The notes: a model not told the origin generated them from the sequence alone. Shown: positions 11,338 to 23,265, numbered from the stretch's first letter. The stretch: DNA of 64,000 nt from Trachythela sp. YZ-2020 (GCA_016169945.1 JADLSH010000170.1:1054001-1118000); one strand, 5' to 3'. Translations and numbers: made by a program.

Positions 11338-12249
11338 GTCGGAAAGAAGTAGAACAGAAAAAGTTACCTGTAATAAAGCAGAAATGATGTCAAAAGATAT
11401 CAGTTTATTCGATGTATTAAAAGAAAACACATGAAATAAATTTAACAGTCAATATAAAATATGAATTCAGCAGACATTTCCCACTAAACAACAGACCAGT
11501 TCCATACTGAAATCGACAGTTAGATGATGATTTAAATATAAACGAAACATACACTTGGTGATTGCAATAAAAATAAACTTACCTGGAGTTTAATATTTAA
11601 ATGAAATATCGTATTCGACAAGACAACGTGGTAGACCAGCAGCTCACAGAATGACAGAATACAACGTGTATTAAACAAACATGCGCAGTTGAGCCACAGA
11701 ATGGTTGAGCAGCTGCTTCTCAGGCGTTTGCCTGAGGACTGCCCCCCCGTTACCCCCCGGTTTGCTAACAGATAAATTTTCAAGTTGAGATATCGTTCAC
11801 TATACATAACTCAGCAAAAGGGACTGGCACGAGTTTTTTCAAAAGAGCAAGATTAGTGTGCTGCCTCGCTAGCGCTCGGCAGCAATTATTAAGCTGTTTT
11901 ACAAGCTCTAAAAAAATACAAGAAAAATACATACAATAAACATTACAACAATAACTACAATACTACTTTTATTACGGCTGCACAATATATTAAATATGTC
12001 ACTATATCATGAATATTTTATTTTTGTGGAGCACAGATTAATATTCACTCCATGCATATTCATTAATAACATTACCTTGGAAGGAAACGGTTTCCTATAT
12101 TGCCTCATTCAATACAAGCAGATTCAACATCATATCCTTCAAATGTAGTATAGTGTACACATTATAATACAAGCACGCTATCTATTATAGTATTTTTGCA
12201 CCCCTCGTTTCAGTTGTTGGTATATTCTATTCTCTTCAATCGAATTTCG
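11338..12249. other. Spacer with two GC-rich hairpins
   Basis: No gene is recognised. Two hairpins stand out in otherwise AT-rich DNA: 11719-11736 (CTCAGGC-GTTT-GCCTGAG) and 11860-11883 (GCTGCC ... GGCAGC around CGCTAGCG). Either could belong to an unrecognised element end, but no partner repeat was seen. Confidence 0.4.
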
Positions 12250-13375
12250 GGGTATATTCTTCACCATTTCCCGCGCAAATGGCGAGGTACTTCCACTTTC
12301 CACTGGGTACTTCATGCAAACCATACCAAATTATATTTTCCTTTCAACTGCTATACCCCTCTAGCAATGGCCCAAATATGTGCCCAATTTCTATTTCAGA
12401 GGGTTTTATAGTTATGAAAATAATTTTGGGTAGACATGCCATAAAACTACTATACCCCTCTTGTAATGTCCCAAATATGTGCCAATTTCTATATCAGCAG
12501 GTTTTATACATATTATGAAAATAATTGGGTACAATTTCACAAACATGCCATAAAACTACAATACCACTCTAGGAATGGCCCAAATATATGCCCAATTTCT
12601 ATTTTAGAGGGTTTTATAGATATTATGAAAATAATTTTGGGTACAATTGACAGACATGCTATTATAAAACTACTACATCCCTCTAGCAGTGGCCCAAATA
12701 TGTGCCAAATTTCTATTTCAGCGGGTTTTATAGATATTATGAAAATAATTTTGGGTACAATTTCACAGACATACCATTAAACTACTATACCCCTACAGCA
12801 ATGGCCTAAATATGTGCCCAATATTCTATTTCAGCAAGTATAGATATTATGAAAATAATTTTGGGTGCAATTCCACAGACATGCTATAAAACTACTATAC
12901 CACTCTAGGAATGGCCCAAATATATGCCCAATTTCTATTTTAGAGGGTTTTATAGATATTATGAAAATAATTTTGGGTACAATTGACAGACATGCTATAA
13001 AACTACTACACCCCTCTAGCAGTGGCCCAAATATGTGCCCAATTTCTATTTCAGCAGGTTTTATACATAATTATTATGAAAATAATTGGGTACAATTTCA
13101 CAGACATGCTATAAAACTACTATACCCCTACACCAATGGCCCATATATGTGCCCAATATCTATTTTAGAGGGTTTTATACATATTATGAAAATAATTTTG
13201 GGTACAATTTCACAGACATACCATAAAACTACTATACCCCTACAGCAATGGCCTAAATGTATGCCCTATTTCAGCGGGTTTTATACATATTATGAAAATA
13301 ATTTTGGGTACAATTTCACAGACATGCTATAAAACTACTATAACCCTCCAGCAATGGCCCAAATATGTGCCCAAT
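12250..13375. repeat. ~115-bp satellite array, left block
   Basis: About nine head-to-tail copies of a unit of roughly 110-120 bp. Each carries GGTTTTATAGATATTATGAAA, then GGGTACAATTTCACAGACATG, then ACTACTATACCCCTC and CAATGGCCCAAATATGTGCC. Copies differ by small indels. The frames crossing it simply repeat the unit and are not genes. The same array resumes at 17479 after the LINE. Confidence 0.9.
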
Positions 13376-13504
13376 GGAAGTGGAAGCACAAAAGCAAGAT
13401 GGCAGACAAAATATGAGCTCCAGGTTAAATCGAAGTAAAAGCTATTTTAAAGGTCATTTTTATCTTTGTAGGCAATTTTATTTTGCCTTGAGTGATACAC
13501 CATA

Positions 13505-14253
13505 ATGAGTAAAAACAAACTATTACTACAGAAGCCATTTCAGCCATTCTAGACAAGAAATTAAGTCCAATTCTCCTGATTGTTAATGGCCTTAAAGATT
13601 CTGTTCAGTTCCTAAGTGAAAAATTTGATGATGTCTTCAAGAAGGTAGAAGAACTAGACAACAAGGTCTCGCATGTCCATTCAGAAAACAAGCACCTCAA
13701 TGCCGAACTTCTGCAACTTTCAACTATCGTCGATCAACAGAGTAATGAATTAAATGAAATTGAGCAATATTCTCAACGCGACTGCGTTGAGATTTCGGGG
13801 CTACCTCAAGAGATTGATGAAGATCTAAACAAGTTAGTAGTTAAAATTGGATCTTTAATTGATGTCGAACTAGACGAGAGGGACATATCTATATGTCACC
13901 GGCTTCCAAAACCGGGAAACACCTCTGCAGCTAACACCTCTGCTAAAATAATTGTCAAATTTACACGTAGAGTCACCAAAGCTAAGTTTTATCAAGGTCG
14001 TTTACGACTAAAAGATAAAACAACTGGAGATCTTGGTTTTTTGAGGTCACATGAACACAAATTATATATTTCTGAAAGTCTCAGCCCAAGGAACAAGCAA
14101 CTATTTAAGAATTGCCTCAAGTTTAAACGAGACAAATTCTTTCGCTATATATGGACATACGATGGCAGAATTTATTTGAGGAAAAATTCAACTAGCCCTA
14201 CACATGCTATTAATGTGGTTGCCGATTTGGAGAAATTATCATCTACAGGATAA
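13505..14253 (+). pseudogene. LINE ORF1 (coiled-coil nucleic-acid-binding protein)
   Basis: The frame is open from 13513 to the TAA at 14251-14253 and begins one base out of frame with the ATG at 13505, so an A-run at 13511-13515 has lost or gained a base. It encodes a heptad-rich coiled coil (FLSEKFDDVFKKVEELDNKV) and an RRM-like segment with EQYSQRDCVEISGLPQ and the C-terminal FFRYIWTYDGRIYLRK. This layout matches LINE ORF1 chaperones that trimerise and bind element RNA. Confidence 0.75.
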
Positions 14254-14305
14254 GTACTATGTAATTATTATAAATGTATGTTTCTCATTGTTCCTATGAA
14301 CAAAC

Positions 14306-16876
14306 ATGTCTAATTACTATAATTTACCAAAATTTGAACTGATTTCTAGACTTTCGAATTTACCAAACTTAGATGGTCATGATGTGGAAAATCATCTATT
14401 GCCTGAGGTTAATTTTAAATATTACTCAACAACAGAGTTCCAAAATGCAGGGTAACAACTGGTTCTTCATTCTCTGTGTTACACTACAATGTAGGAAGTC
14501 TGTCTGCTAATCATGATAGCTTAATGTCATTGCTATCTGATTCGGATTTCGAATTCGATGTTATAGGTATTTCTGAAACTAAAATAATGCAAGGTAAGGA
14601 TCTGTTTACTAATATTTCAATACCAGATTATTCATTTATTTCCCAACCCACCTTGTGTAATGCTGGAGGAGTTGGTTTCTTTATTAAAGATATAATTAAA
14701 TTTCATGCTAGAGATGATTTCACTACCACCACTAATGACTTTGAATGTCTGTCAATTGAAATTCATTCAAATAATCAATGTAACACTGTGTGCTTGGTGA
14801 TATATCGACATCCCCATAGTTGTCTTGAAAATTTCTCTAACTATCTTACTCCCATTATTGAAAAGATTTCAAATGAAAGGAAATATTGTGTATTAATGGG
14901 AGATTTAACCTTAATTTATTGAATTGCGAGTCTCATGGTGGTACTGATGAATTTCTTAACACATTGATTTCTTACTTTTTTCAACCTCATATTTTGCAGC
15001 CCACTAGGATTACTGATCATTCCGCTACATTGATCGATAACATCGATTTTAATTCCATTGATCATTCTACTACTAGTGGCAATATAATTTATGACATTTC
15101 CGACCACCTTCCTAATTTTCTTATCGTAAGAAAATTGAACTTTAAAATATTCAAAAATGAATTGGGAAACTGCTTATATAATAGTGATGATGCGAATTTA
15201 GCATTTAATACTTTTTTAATAAACTAAATATAATTATTGAGAAACATGTCCCTTTGAAAAAATTGTCTAAAATAACGTGAAGCTGCTAACCAAACCATGG
15301 ATTACAAAAGGCCTCAAGATTTAAATTAAGAATAAAAACAAGCTTTACAAGTCATATCTTAAGTCTAAAAATGGATATTATCTATCTAAATTTAAATTGG
15401 TTAGGAATAAATTAAAACATTTATTGCTTATAAGCAAAAAGAATTACTACAATAATTATTTTTTAATAAAAAAGGACAATATCAAGGAAACATGGAAGGG
15501 AATTAAGCAACTAATAACATTTAAAAAAGTAAATTATTCCTTCCCAACATTAATAAAGGTGGGAAATGAAAGAATTACTGATGCTGCTGCTATTGCTAGT
15601 GAATTTAATGAATATTTTACTAACATAGGCACTGAGCTTGCTGAAAGTATACCAGTGGTTAATTTGTCATATAAAAAATTCCTTAGAAGACCCCTTTGTA
15701 ATAGTTTTATGGTCTTTCCAACTGACTATAGGGAAATTGAAAATGAGATTGAGAAGTTGAAACTAGGTAAATCAACTGGCCCATTTAGTATTCCAATAAA
15801 TCTATTAAAGACAATAAAAATGAATGTATCTGAGCCTTTAACCTATATTTATAATTGATAATTTTCGTCAGGAACTGTTCCTAATAAACTTAAAATAGTG
15901 CAAGTATATTCAGCAAATTGCTAGAAAAATTGATGTATACTAGGCTTATACATTTTTTTGAAAAAATGATGTTTTATTTCATGGACATTCCACATCTCAA
16001 GCACTGATACTTATTACTGATAAAATTCAAAAAGCCATTGAAGAAAAGCTCTTCTCTTGTGGTGTATTCCTTGATCTTAGCAAAGCCTTTGATACCGTTG
16101 ATCATAGCATTTTGATAAATAAATTGCAGCACTATGGAATTAGAGGTATCGCAAATAAATGGTTCAATTCTTATCTTGATGATAGGAAACAGTTTGTTTC
16201 TGTTGGTACTATAAAATCTGACCTAAATGATATTGTGTGTGGGGTACTACAAGGTTCAGTCTTGGGACCCTTACTTTTTTTAGTTTATATTAATGATTTT
16301 AATAACTCATCTGATTTGCTCGACTTTCACCATTTTGCCGATGATTCAAATCTATTTTATGCTCACAAAAACCTAAGGTCTCTTGAAGAACATTTTAATC
16401 ATCAACTAATAAACATTCATAACTGGTTATCTGTGAATAAGTTATCGTTAAATGTTGATAAATCAAATTTTGTTATTTTTCATCCAGTTCAAAAGGCAGT
16501 TGATTATACTATTAATCTTAGCATTAACAATAAAGATTTAGTTGAAAAAAATAGTTATAAATATCTAGGGGTTATCATTGATTCTAACCTCAACTGGAAA
16601 GAGCATGTTAATGAACTTTCTAAAAAGATTTCCTGTGGTATTGGCATATTATTAAAGCTTCGCAATTTTGTTAAGATGGATATATTAATTAAAATCTATT
16701 ACTCTATTATTTATCCATTTTTAATTTATGGAATAATAATCTGGGGTAATACTTACAAGACCAATGTTAAACCTTTGACGGTATTACAAAAAAAAGCTAT
16801 ACGTATTAACTTTCTCACCCTTCAGAACTCACAGTTCTCCTCTTTTCAAAGAACTCAACTTATTGAAATTTCCTGA
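14306..16876 (+). pseudogene. LINE ORF2: endonuclease and reverse transcriptase
   Basis: The likely start is at 14306. The frame shifts near 14450, after which an APE-type endonuclease is read (VLHYNVGSLSANHDSL, IGISETK, ISDHLPNF). Further shifts lie near 14905 and in 15230-15390 and 15858-16110. The reverse transcriptase has GVLQGSVLGPLLFLVYIND and the catalytic HFADDSN at about 16330. The C-terminal region (KYLGVIIDSNLNW, IIYPFLIYGIIIWG) is present to 16876. Conserved residues are retained, but the breaks rule out activity. Confidence 0.85.
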
Positions 16877-17478
16877 CATTGTTCAATTTTGTATAGTCCT
16901 ATTTATGCATCAGTGACACTCCACCATTGTGACACCCTTCCAATTGTTTTTACTGATTTTTTTAAAGAACATAAGCATTATAATACGCGGTTCTCATCCA
17001 AATCTACTTTTGCTTTGCCAAAAGTATGAACAAATTATCACATCTTTAATATTAGATACTGTGGTCCAAAGGCATGGAACTCTGTTGATGAATCCTTAAA
17101 ATTATTAAGTAATAAAGCATTTAAAAGACAATTTAAAATATCTCTGATAAGTCTATATTAGCTAGTTACCTAACTCTGATTACTATAATTTAAAAATATC
17201 AATTTTAATTTAAGTAAAAAAAAGCACTGATATGGAGCAAACTCATGCTTAGATAAAGATCTGTGCTATCTTTATCTTCCGTGGATGTAATGCTATCTTT
17301 TTTTTCGTAATTCTGTGTTATATAAATGTATTATTTTAGCAGATCACCTGTCTCGATTAGCCCCTTATGGTTATAATAGGTGATCTTGCACACTGTCTTT
17401 TGTAAAACTTTCTTTTTTTTTCCTTTACTAATTGTATTTTTTGTTATGTAATTTATGTGTGCAATAAAGATTATTATT

Positions 17479-17824
17479 ATTTCTATTTCAGCGGTTTTAT
17501 GAAAATAATTGGGTACAATTTCATAGACATATAAAAAAAAACTACTATAAATGCCCAATGGTGCCCACTAATTTTAGACCTCCTTAGGGTTTTATAGATA
17601 TTATGAAAATAATTTCGGGTACAATTTCAGACATGCCATAAAACTACTATACCCCTCCAGCAATGGTCTAAATGTGTGCCCAATTTCTCTTTCAGCGGGT
17701 TTTATAGATATTATGAAAATAATTTTGGGTACAATTTCACAGACATGCTATAAAACTACTATACCCCTCCAGCAATGGCCCAAATATGTGCCCAATTTCT
17801 ATTTCAGTGGGTTTTATAGATATT
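17479..17824. repeat. ~115-bp satellite array, right block
   Basis: About three to four more copies of the satellite unit seen at 12250-13375. The last copy breaks off at ATAGATATT, where the Polinton-like DNA begins with AGTAGTAATAT. Confidence 0.85.
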
Positions 17825-18041
17825 AGTAGTAATATATTTGGAGATCGACCCTTATTTTTGAGAGTGTGCAACATCATTAACATAAACATAATTAATTATG
17901 TATTGACGTCATAATGATATGCAAGGCACGTTTGGGGCGAAACAGTCATTAAGCTGAACTCAGCATTTTCGTCACAAAAAGAGTTAATCCTGACGCTTTT
18001 TATCACAATAGCTCTAGCGTCCCTATATATTTTACCCAGCT
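17825..18041. other. Candidate left end of the Polinton
   Basis: This begins AGTAGTAATAT directly at the satellite break and reads as unique, moderately AT-rich DNA up to the GRF gene. It is the place where a terminal inverted repeat would be. Its reverse complement was not found near 30-32 kb. Confidence 0.35.
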
Positions 18042-18693
18042 TTGTTTGAGCATCATTTACAAGCGATACAATGGAGTGTCTATTCGACTGTGTCCTATTC
18101 GACTACAAACCATGGTACATTTTGGTTCTGTGGACAAAAACCTAGCTGTGAGTTTTTTTGCCGAGATGAAGATTGTTATATGTTCACGAAAGCCGTAGAA
18201 GATTTTAGAAAGAGTGGTCCTCAACATCCTGTGTGCCCTACACATCAAAAACTAGCAAAGTTACGTACAGTTAAAGACAAGATGAAACAAAACTATGGAC
18301 GACCATACTTTGTATGTTCTGAACGAGAGAATCCCTGCAAATTTTGGCAATGGGGAGATGTATTCGAAGAGCCAAGACCTATATGGCAACATGGAATGGT
18401 ATGCTGTGAATGAAAAGTCAAGAAAGATGGACCAAACCAAAACTGTCTATTTTACTGCTGCCCCAAAGAAGACGCTTGTGGTTTTTTCGAATGGAAGAAG
18501 CAAGAACCTCGTGTGATCAATACTTGGCATCGAACTTTTCAGTAATCCACTACAATACCTGTACAAGATTGAAGAAACAGGAGAGAGATTTAATAGTACT
18601 AAATCTAACACTAAAGAGGCATACGCGGAGTACACATTTCTTAAATCTGTTAATGCTTTAACAAGTGAACTTGATGAAATAGACATCTTTTAG
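18042..18693 (+). pseudogene. GRF-type zinc-finger protein, Polinton-associated
   Basis: Two GRF-like zinc fingers are visible. The first is around HGTFWFCGQKPSC and PYFVCSERENPCKFWQWGD. The second is around NQNCLFYCCPKEDACGFFEW, read after an in-frame TGA at 18411-18413. A frame change near 18533 then opens a helical acidic tail (EYTFLKSVNALTSELDEIDIF) ending in TAG at 18691-18693. GRF fingers bind single-stranded nucleic acid in topoisomerase III, APE2 and NEIL3. The gene lies upstream of the Bcl-2-like ORF and the integrase, on the same strand, as a small accessory gene would. The start is uncertain: an ATG at 18071 lies in another frame. Confidence 0.6.
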
Positions 18694-18846
18694 CTGTATT
18701 TATATATGTGACACTGTGTTGTGTGCTTTTTTGTTACTATATGCGTCGCTAAGTCATTACAAAGCGATCCACGAATTTACATATTATTGAGATGTAATAA
18801 CATTTATATCTCACTTGCCTTTTAACCTTTGTGGTGAAACGGTGAA

Positions 18847-19134
18847 ATGGAGAACATAGATATAATTTATGACGAGTTAAGACGAAATGAGATTGATATT
18901 GATAAACAAACCCTATCGTTTCATATAAATACAGTTCTGAACCAACACGAAGATTTGTACCATTCAATGATTGTTTGTGATTATGAACAACTCTACAAAG
19001 AAATAAATCTTACAAATGTTGGTCGTATTTTTGCCTATTTAGCTTTTGTATATTTACACAGCGATAGCGAGGAATCTATTCGACAAAATGTCCGAAGATC
19101 TGTTGAGGCATTTCGAGTTGTCAGTGTTCCATAG
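18847..19134 (+). CDS. Small Bcl-2-like ORF in the Polinton
   Basis: 95 residues, intact, starting at the ATG at 18847 and stopping with TAG at 19132-19134. The segment LTNVGRIFAYLAFVYLHS resembles the BH1 helix of Bcl-2 proteins, whose core is N-W/V-G-R followed by a hydrophobic helix. The N-terminal helices and length are compatible with a minimal or truncated Bcl-2 fold; a BH2 motif (W-I-x-x-x-G-G-W) is absent. Bcl-2 homologues have been reported among accessory genes of adintoviruses, where they are thought to block cell death. It sits between the GRF gene and the integrase. The match is short, so the call is tentative. Confidence 0.5.
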   Translation: MENIDIIYDELRRNEIDIDKQTLSFHINTVLNQHEDLYHSMIVCDYEQLYKEINLTNVGRIFAYLAFVYLHSDSEESIRQNVRRSVEAFRVVSVP

Positions 19135-19252
19135 CTTTATATATCAGTTTGTGATCATAGCTTGGTTCATTTCGTTCTGACCTCGGTGGGGAAAAGATGA
19201 GTTGTTGCTGTAAAGGTTTACCTCAAATATCTCTTCGAAATATATTTCGGAG

Positions 19253-19516
19253 GATACGTTGTATTTCTGCTTGTTGTGGAGGCAATATTATAATACAAGC
19301 TTCAGATATTGATGGCAGAGAAATACCTAAGTCGACTGTATTACAATCCAGAAAGCCCTGCAAGTTTTGGTGGTGTAGATTCCAGATACGTTGTATTTCT
19401 GCTTGTTGTGGAGGCAATATTATAATACAAGCTTCAGATATAGATGGCAGAGAAATACCTAAGTCGACTGTATTACAATCCAGAAAGCCCTGCAAGTTTT
19501 GGTGGTGTAGATTCCA
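19253..19516. repeat. 132-bp tandem duplication over the integrase start
   Basis: GATACGTTGTATTTCTGC recurs at 19253 and 19385; the two 132-bp copies are almost identical. Each holds the ATG (19312 and 19444) and the first codons of the integrase. The unit is 44 codons long, so the duplication does not itself shift the frame, but the leader of the second copy contains a stop. Confidence 0.9.
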
Positions 19517-19680
19517 TATATCGCGCCGTGAAAAATGACGGGAAATATCAGATATCGCGGAATAAAATTCGCTCGTGGTTGCAAAAGCAAGATACTTGCA
19601 CTTTACATAAACCCGTACGATATCGGTTCAAGCGGAACCGTGTTATTGTCGGATCAATATATGATGAGTGGGAGGCTGAC

Positions 19681-19795
19681 TTTTTTTTTTATTAATTTTA
19701 CAATCAAAAATAATTTTAGGCGCAGACAACAGGACAAATAGAGTCCCAAATTAAGTCCTGCCATACAAAGGTGTACAACATTATACTACATATAC

Positions 19796-19826
<31 letters not shown>

Positions 19827-21539
19827 TTAATAAGCTATAATGCAAAAGCTAAGCTTTGTTCCTTTGGAGTCGTTTGAGCTCAAGACACCTCAGACACTGG
19901 ACGCATGTCTGTGTGCGCTGAGTACTGAGTATTGTACCATGCGCTTGCAAGAGTATGGTGTATAAATATGGGTCACTCGCATCACTCGCATCTTGACTGG
20001 CGCATAAGTTCTGACGACGAGCCGTTGAACATATATATATATATACTACATTACTAATTAACACAATGACATATTTACAGAGTTTCACACAATTACAATT
20101 GAACACAAAATTTTTATCTTAAAACATGCACGTTTACGAACAACAAGACAAAATGCAAGAACGACATTTAGAACAAAATGTTTTCCAAGTCCTTGGCCTA
20201 TTTACATCAAAGCATGCATTAAGTTTTTGGGTGTAGTGTTTATAGAGTTTTAATTTCAGCGACTGAACAGAGGGAGAGGATTTAATTTCATCTGGCAAGC
20301 TGTTCCATAGGGGTACTATCCTATTGAAAAATAGGTTTCGGAAAGAAGATGATCTGCAGCGGTTTGGTCTGTATGAATCAGTAGTGCTTAAACGAGTGTG
20401 GTGATGAGTAGGATTGACCAGTATATAGTTTTCAGGAGATAAGTCATAATATCCAGCTTTACATTTATAAAAAAACGTAATGTCTTTTATTTCGAACCAG
20501 TAAGAGATAGGGAGTATATCAAGTTGCTTTAAACGGTTGGTGTAAGATGAGGTGTAGTCTTGAAGGATATATTTGGTCGCTCGTCTTTGGATACCCTCTA
20601 TTTCAAATTGTTAGTAATGAGAATGCCAAGATCCTTTTGGGATGTTTTGAAAAAAATCTGTTCGGAGTCGAGGAAATAATTTGGTGTGTCAATAGAGCGC
20701 TTCCGTGAAAATCTCATGCCCGAGCATTTTTTCAAGTTGAACTTCAGCTCCCAAGTAGAGGACCATTGACACAGAGCTTGAAGATCTGATTGAAGAACAT
20801 TGGTATCTTGTCGGTTGTTAATGATGTGATAGCATTTGCTGTCGTCAGCAAACATTGGCACTTTGCTGAGTGTTACTGCATCGGGAAGGTCGTTAACATA
20901 TATTAGAAAAAGCAGTGGGCCAACAATACTGACTTGAGGAACGCCAGATGTTACATCTAGATAGGTTGACGAGAAACCATCAACGACCACGCGCTGTTTT
21001 CGTCCAGATAGATAGTCGGAGAACCAGTCTAATAGGGGCCCAGTAATACCAAATTGTGAGAGTTTCAGGATGAGTTTATCATGAGGAACAGAATCGAAAG
21101 CCTTGCAAAAATGAAGATAAACCATGTCCATCTCTTTTCCACAATCTAACGCCTTGCCAATGTTATGGACAACGTCGAGCAACTGTGTAATGCAAGATCT
21201 TCCTGAACGAAATCCATGTTGTTGGTCATGAAGGAGAGGTTTTACAATATACAATGCTCGATTGTGGACCACATGCTCAAGAACTTTAGATACGAGGGAT
21301 AGCAGGGAGATTGGACGATAATTACTGACGATATGATTGATGCTGTTTTTAGGAACAGGAATAATGTTTGCATGCTTCCAATCTGTAGGAACCTTACCGA
21401 GAGCAATAGATTTATTAAATAAAGCAGTGAGAGACGGAGCAATAACATTCGAGCATTCTTTCAGTAATCTCACCGATATCCCATCTGGACCCGTAGCTTT
21501 TGATGTTGATAGACTATTGAGAAGACGAATAACTTCTTA
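19681..21539 (-). mobile_element. 5'-truncated CR1/L2-like LINE inside the integrase
   Basis: A run of T at 19681-19691 is the poly-A end of a minus-strand retroposon. The right edge is where integrase coding resumes (21540). The reverse transcriptase frame (20598-21473) has NYRPISLLSLVSKVLE, HGFRSGRSCITQLLD and the catalytic FADDSKCY. The frame is broken at 20598, but C-terminal coding continues to about 20110. The 3' UTR holds (TA)n at 19797-19822. It closely resembles the LINE at 38583-40040. No long target duplication is visible. Confidence 0.85.
20598..21539 (-). pseudogene. LINE reverse transcriptase fragment
   Basis: This frame begins inside the finger domain (MRLLKECSNVIAPSLTALFN at its first Met) and carries GVPQVSIVGPLLFLIYVNDL and FADDSK. 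The usual Q-G is replaced by Q-V in the first motif, and YLHFCKAFD replaces the usual D in the first catalytic block, so the copy is catalytically dead. The 5' half with endonuclease is absent. Confidence 0.85.
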
Positions 21540-22433
21540 GTGATTATGGATTCATTAAGTAAACAAAATAGCGGCTATAAGTACATTTTAACAGTGATTG
21601 ATGTACTCAGTAAATATGCGTGGTTTGAGCCGCTTAAGACCAAGAGAGGAGAAAGCCTCGTTCAAGCGTTTGTTAAAATAATCAAGAAAGGACGTCACCC
21701 AAAAATGTTTCACACGGATAAAGGAACAGAATTTACAAACAAACTGTTTCAAAAACTCTTGAAGGATAACAATAAACGGTTCTTTACTACACATAATGAA
21801 ACAAAAGCGTCCATTGTCGAAAGGTTTAACCGAACGCTGAAAGGAAAGATGTGGAAATATTTTACAGCTAAGAATACTTTAAAGTACACTGACATTCTTC
21901 AGAAATTGGTCAGATCGTATAACAATTCCCGACATCGAAGTATTGGAATGACTCCTGCTAATGTGAATAAAGCCAACAAAGATATTGTATGGCAAACACT
22001 CTAGGGAAAAGAGTTTATCAAACCGATCGTGTATAAGTTTAACATTGGCGACCAAGTACGGATCAGTAAAGCAAAAAGAACATTTAAGAAAGGATACTTA
22101 CCTAGTTGGACCGAAGAAGTATTTACGGTGACCAAAACGTGTGCGTCGCCGACCCCCTGTGTACAAGATTGCTGACTATGAACGGAGAAGAATTAGCAGG
22201 AACTTTTTATGAACAGGAACTTCAGAAAGTCAATAAAGCAGACACTGACTTTTTTAGAGTAGAAAAAGTACTTAGATCACACATGCGTAATAAACGTAAA
22301 GAATATTTTGTAAAATGGTTAGGTTATCCTGATAAATTTAATTCATGGGTACCTGCAGAAAACGTAAAAGATGTGAACAAATAAATGTATTTGAAACTTA
22401 TAACTTGTGTTCATTTGTGCATTGGTCTTCAGT

Positions 22434-22928
22434 ATGGCAACACAGTTTTATCTAACATTGCCAAGCAATAGATCAATAAAATACTTTCCAAATAATACAG
22501 TGGCAACTTTTAGAGTGAAATTAGCCTAAACAATCACTTTACCTGGACAGTGGGAAGTTGCTCTGGCCGGACTCCATTATCCACACACGTGGACTACGGT
22601 ACGGAATGGAGTACAACAAACGTTTATGTATAAAATTGATGCTAACCCTTATCAAACTAGCATCCTTAAAGATGTACACTATTCAACGATTGATCAATTG
22701 ACTAAAGCACTAAATGTCAGCATGTCTAAAGAAGCACAGGCGAAAATAAAATTCAGCTATAGTCGCAGTACACGCAAAGTAACGGTTGATGTGAAGCACG
22801 GTGCAATGGCGTTGTTTACTGGTGACATAGCAATGGTCTTGGGGTTTGACCAAGACACTGTCATTCTAACTCGAGCGGCAAATACAGAGGGGATATGGAA
22901 TCGGTGGAATTTTCAGAAGCCTTGCTAG
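22434..22928 (+). pseudogene. Polinton structural-type protein fragment
   Basis: Starts MATQFYLTLPSNRSIKYFP. An in-frame TAA at 22527-22529 interrupts it, and it goes on with WEVALAGLHYPHTW to a stop at 22926-22928. Proteins with this Asn/Pro-rich start and W-E-V-A-L motif recur next to Polinton integrases and are likely virion or attachment components; I do not know the exact role. The last 15 residues are out of family, suggesting a deletion that joins this gene to the next frame. Confidence 0.5.
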
Positions 22929-23265
22929 ATTTGCAATACCTAAAAGAGCGTTACAAGCAGCGACGGAAGTTGGTCAAGATGTACTCAATGGGAAAAAGGT
23001 TTCGGAATCGGTAAAAGCTTGTGGAAAACAAGCCGTCCGTGATGTTGCTAATAAGGGAGTGAAGAAGGCGATGACAGGTCGTGGGCGTAAGAGACCTATA
23101 AAAAGACATGCACCAGCTAAAACTGCCATTCATCCTCAAGCCAAGAAGCGGAGAACATCTCACAACATTGATAACTATATCCTAATTGGCACGGCTCATC
23201 CCATTGAAACTATACATAAAGATTCATATGTGTGTGTAACTGGATTTGTGGATTTGTTAGTCTGA
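22880..23265 (+). pseudogene. Small basic Polinton protein (core/minor virion-like)
   Basis: This frame is open without a clear start and begins GYGIGGIFRSLARFAIPKRA. It continues with an alanine/valine-rich helix and a strongly basic stretch, GRGRKRPIKRH and AKKRRT, that looks like a DNA-binding or nuclear-localising tail. It ends with TGA at 23263-23265. The glycine-rich amphipathic start followed by a basic tail recalls adenovirus-type minor core proteins, by analogy only. Its 5' end is fused to the preceding gene remnant. Confidence 0.5.

Larger units (their letters stand above)
13376..17478 (+). mobile_element. CR1/L2-like LINE, complete length, inserted in the satellite
   Basis: Satellite sequence stops at CCCAAT (13375) and continues with TTCTATTTCAG at about 17479, so both ends of the insertion are visible. 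The element has a short 5' UTR, ORF1 (13505-14253), ORF2 (14306-16876) and a 3' UTR ending in AATAAAG followed by (ATT)n. Short 3' microsatellite tails are typical of CR1/L2-type elements. A clear target duplication is not seen. Several one-base frame breaks show it is dead but not very old. Confidence 0.85.
19312..22384 (+). pseudogene. Polinton retroviral-type integrase with chromodomain, split by a LINE
   Basis: The N-terminal part (from 19312 or 19444) has the YLSRLYYNPESPASFGG segment typical of Polinton integrases and runs to 19680. A LINE occupies 19681-21539. The catalytic core resumes at 21540 with MIMDSLSK, HTDKGTEF and SIVERFNRTL holding the D, D and E positions. A TAG at 22002-22004 interrupts the C-terminal part. 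A frame change near 22135 follows, and then a chromodomain-like end (EYFVKWLGYPDKFNSWVP) reaches TAA at 22382-22384. The integrase inserts element DNA and the chromodomain probably targets chromatin. The duplication, insertion, stop and shift make it non-functional. Confidence 0.85.

Noticed and set aside
11719..11883. Helitron terminal hairpin
   Set aside because: Hairpins exist but no CTRR end or A/T insertion site could be placed consistently with the minus-strand element.
12250..13375. CRISPR array or coding repeats
   Set aside because: The units are contiguous, about 115 bp, without unique spacers; long frames arise only because the unit lacks stops in one phase.
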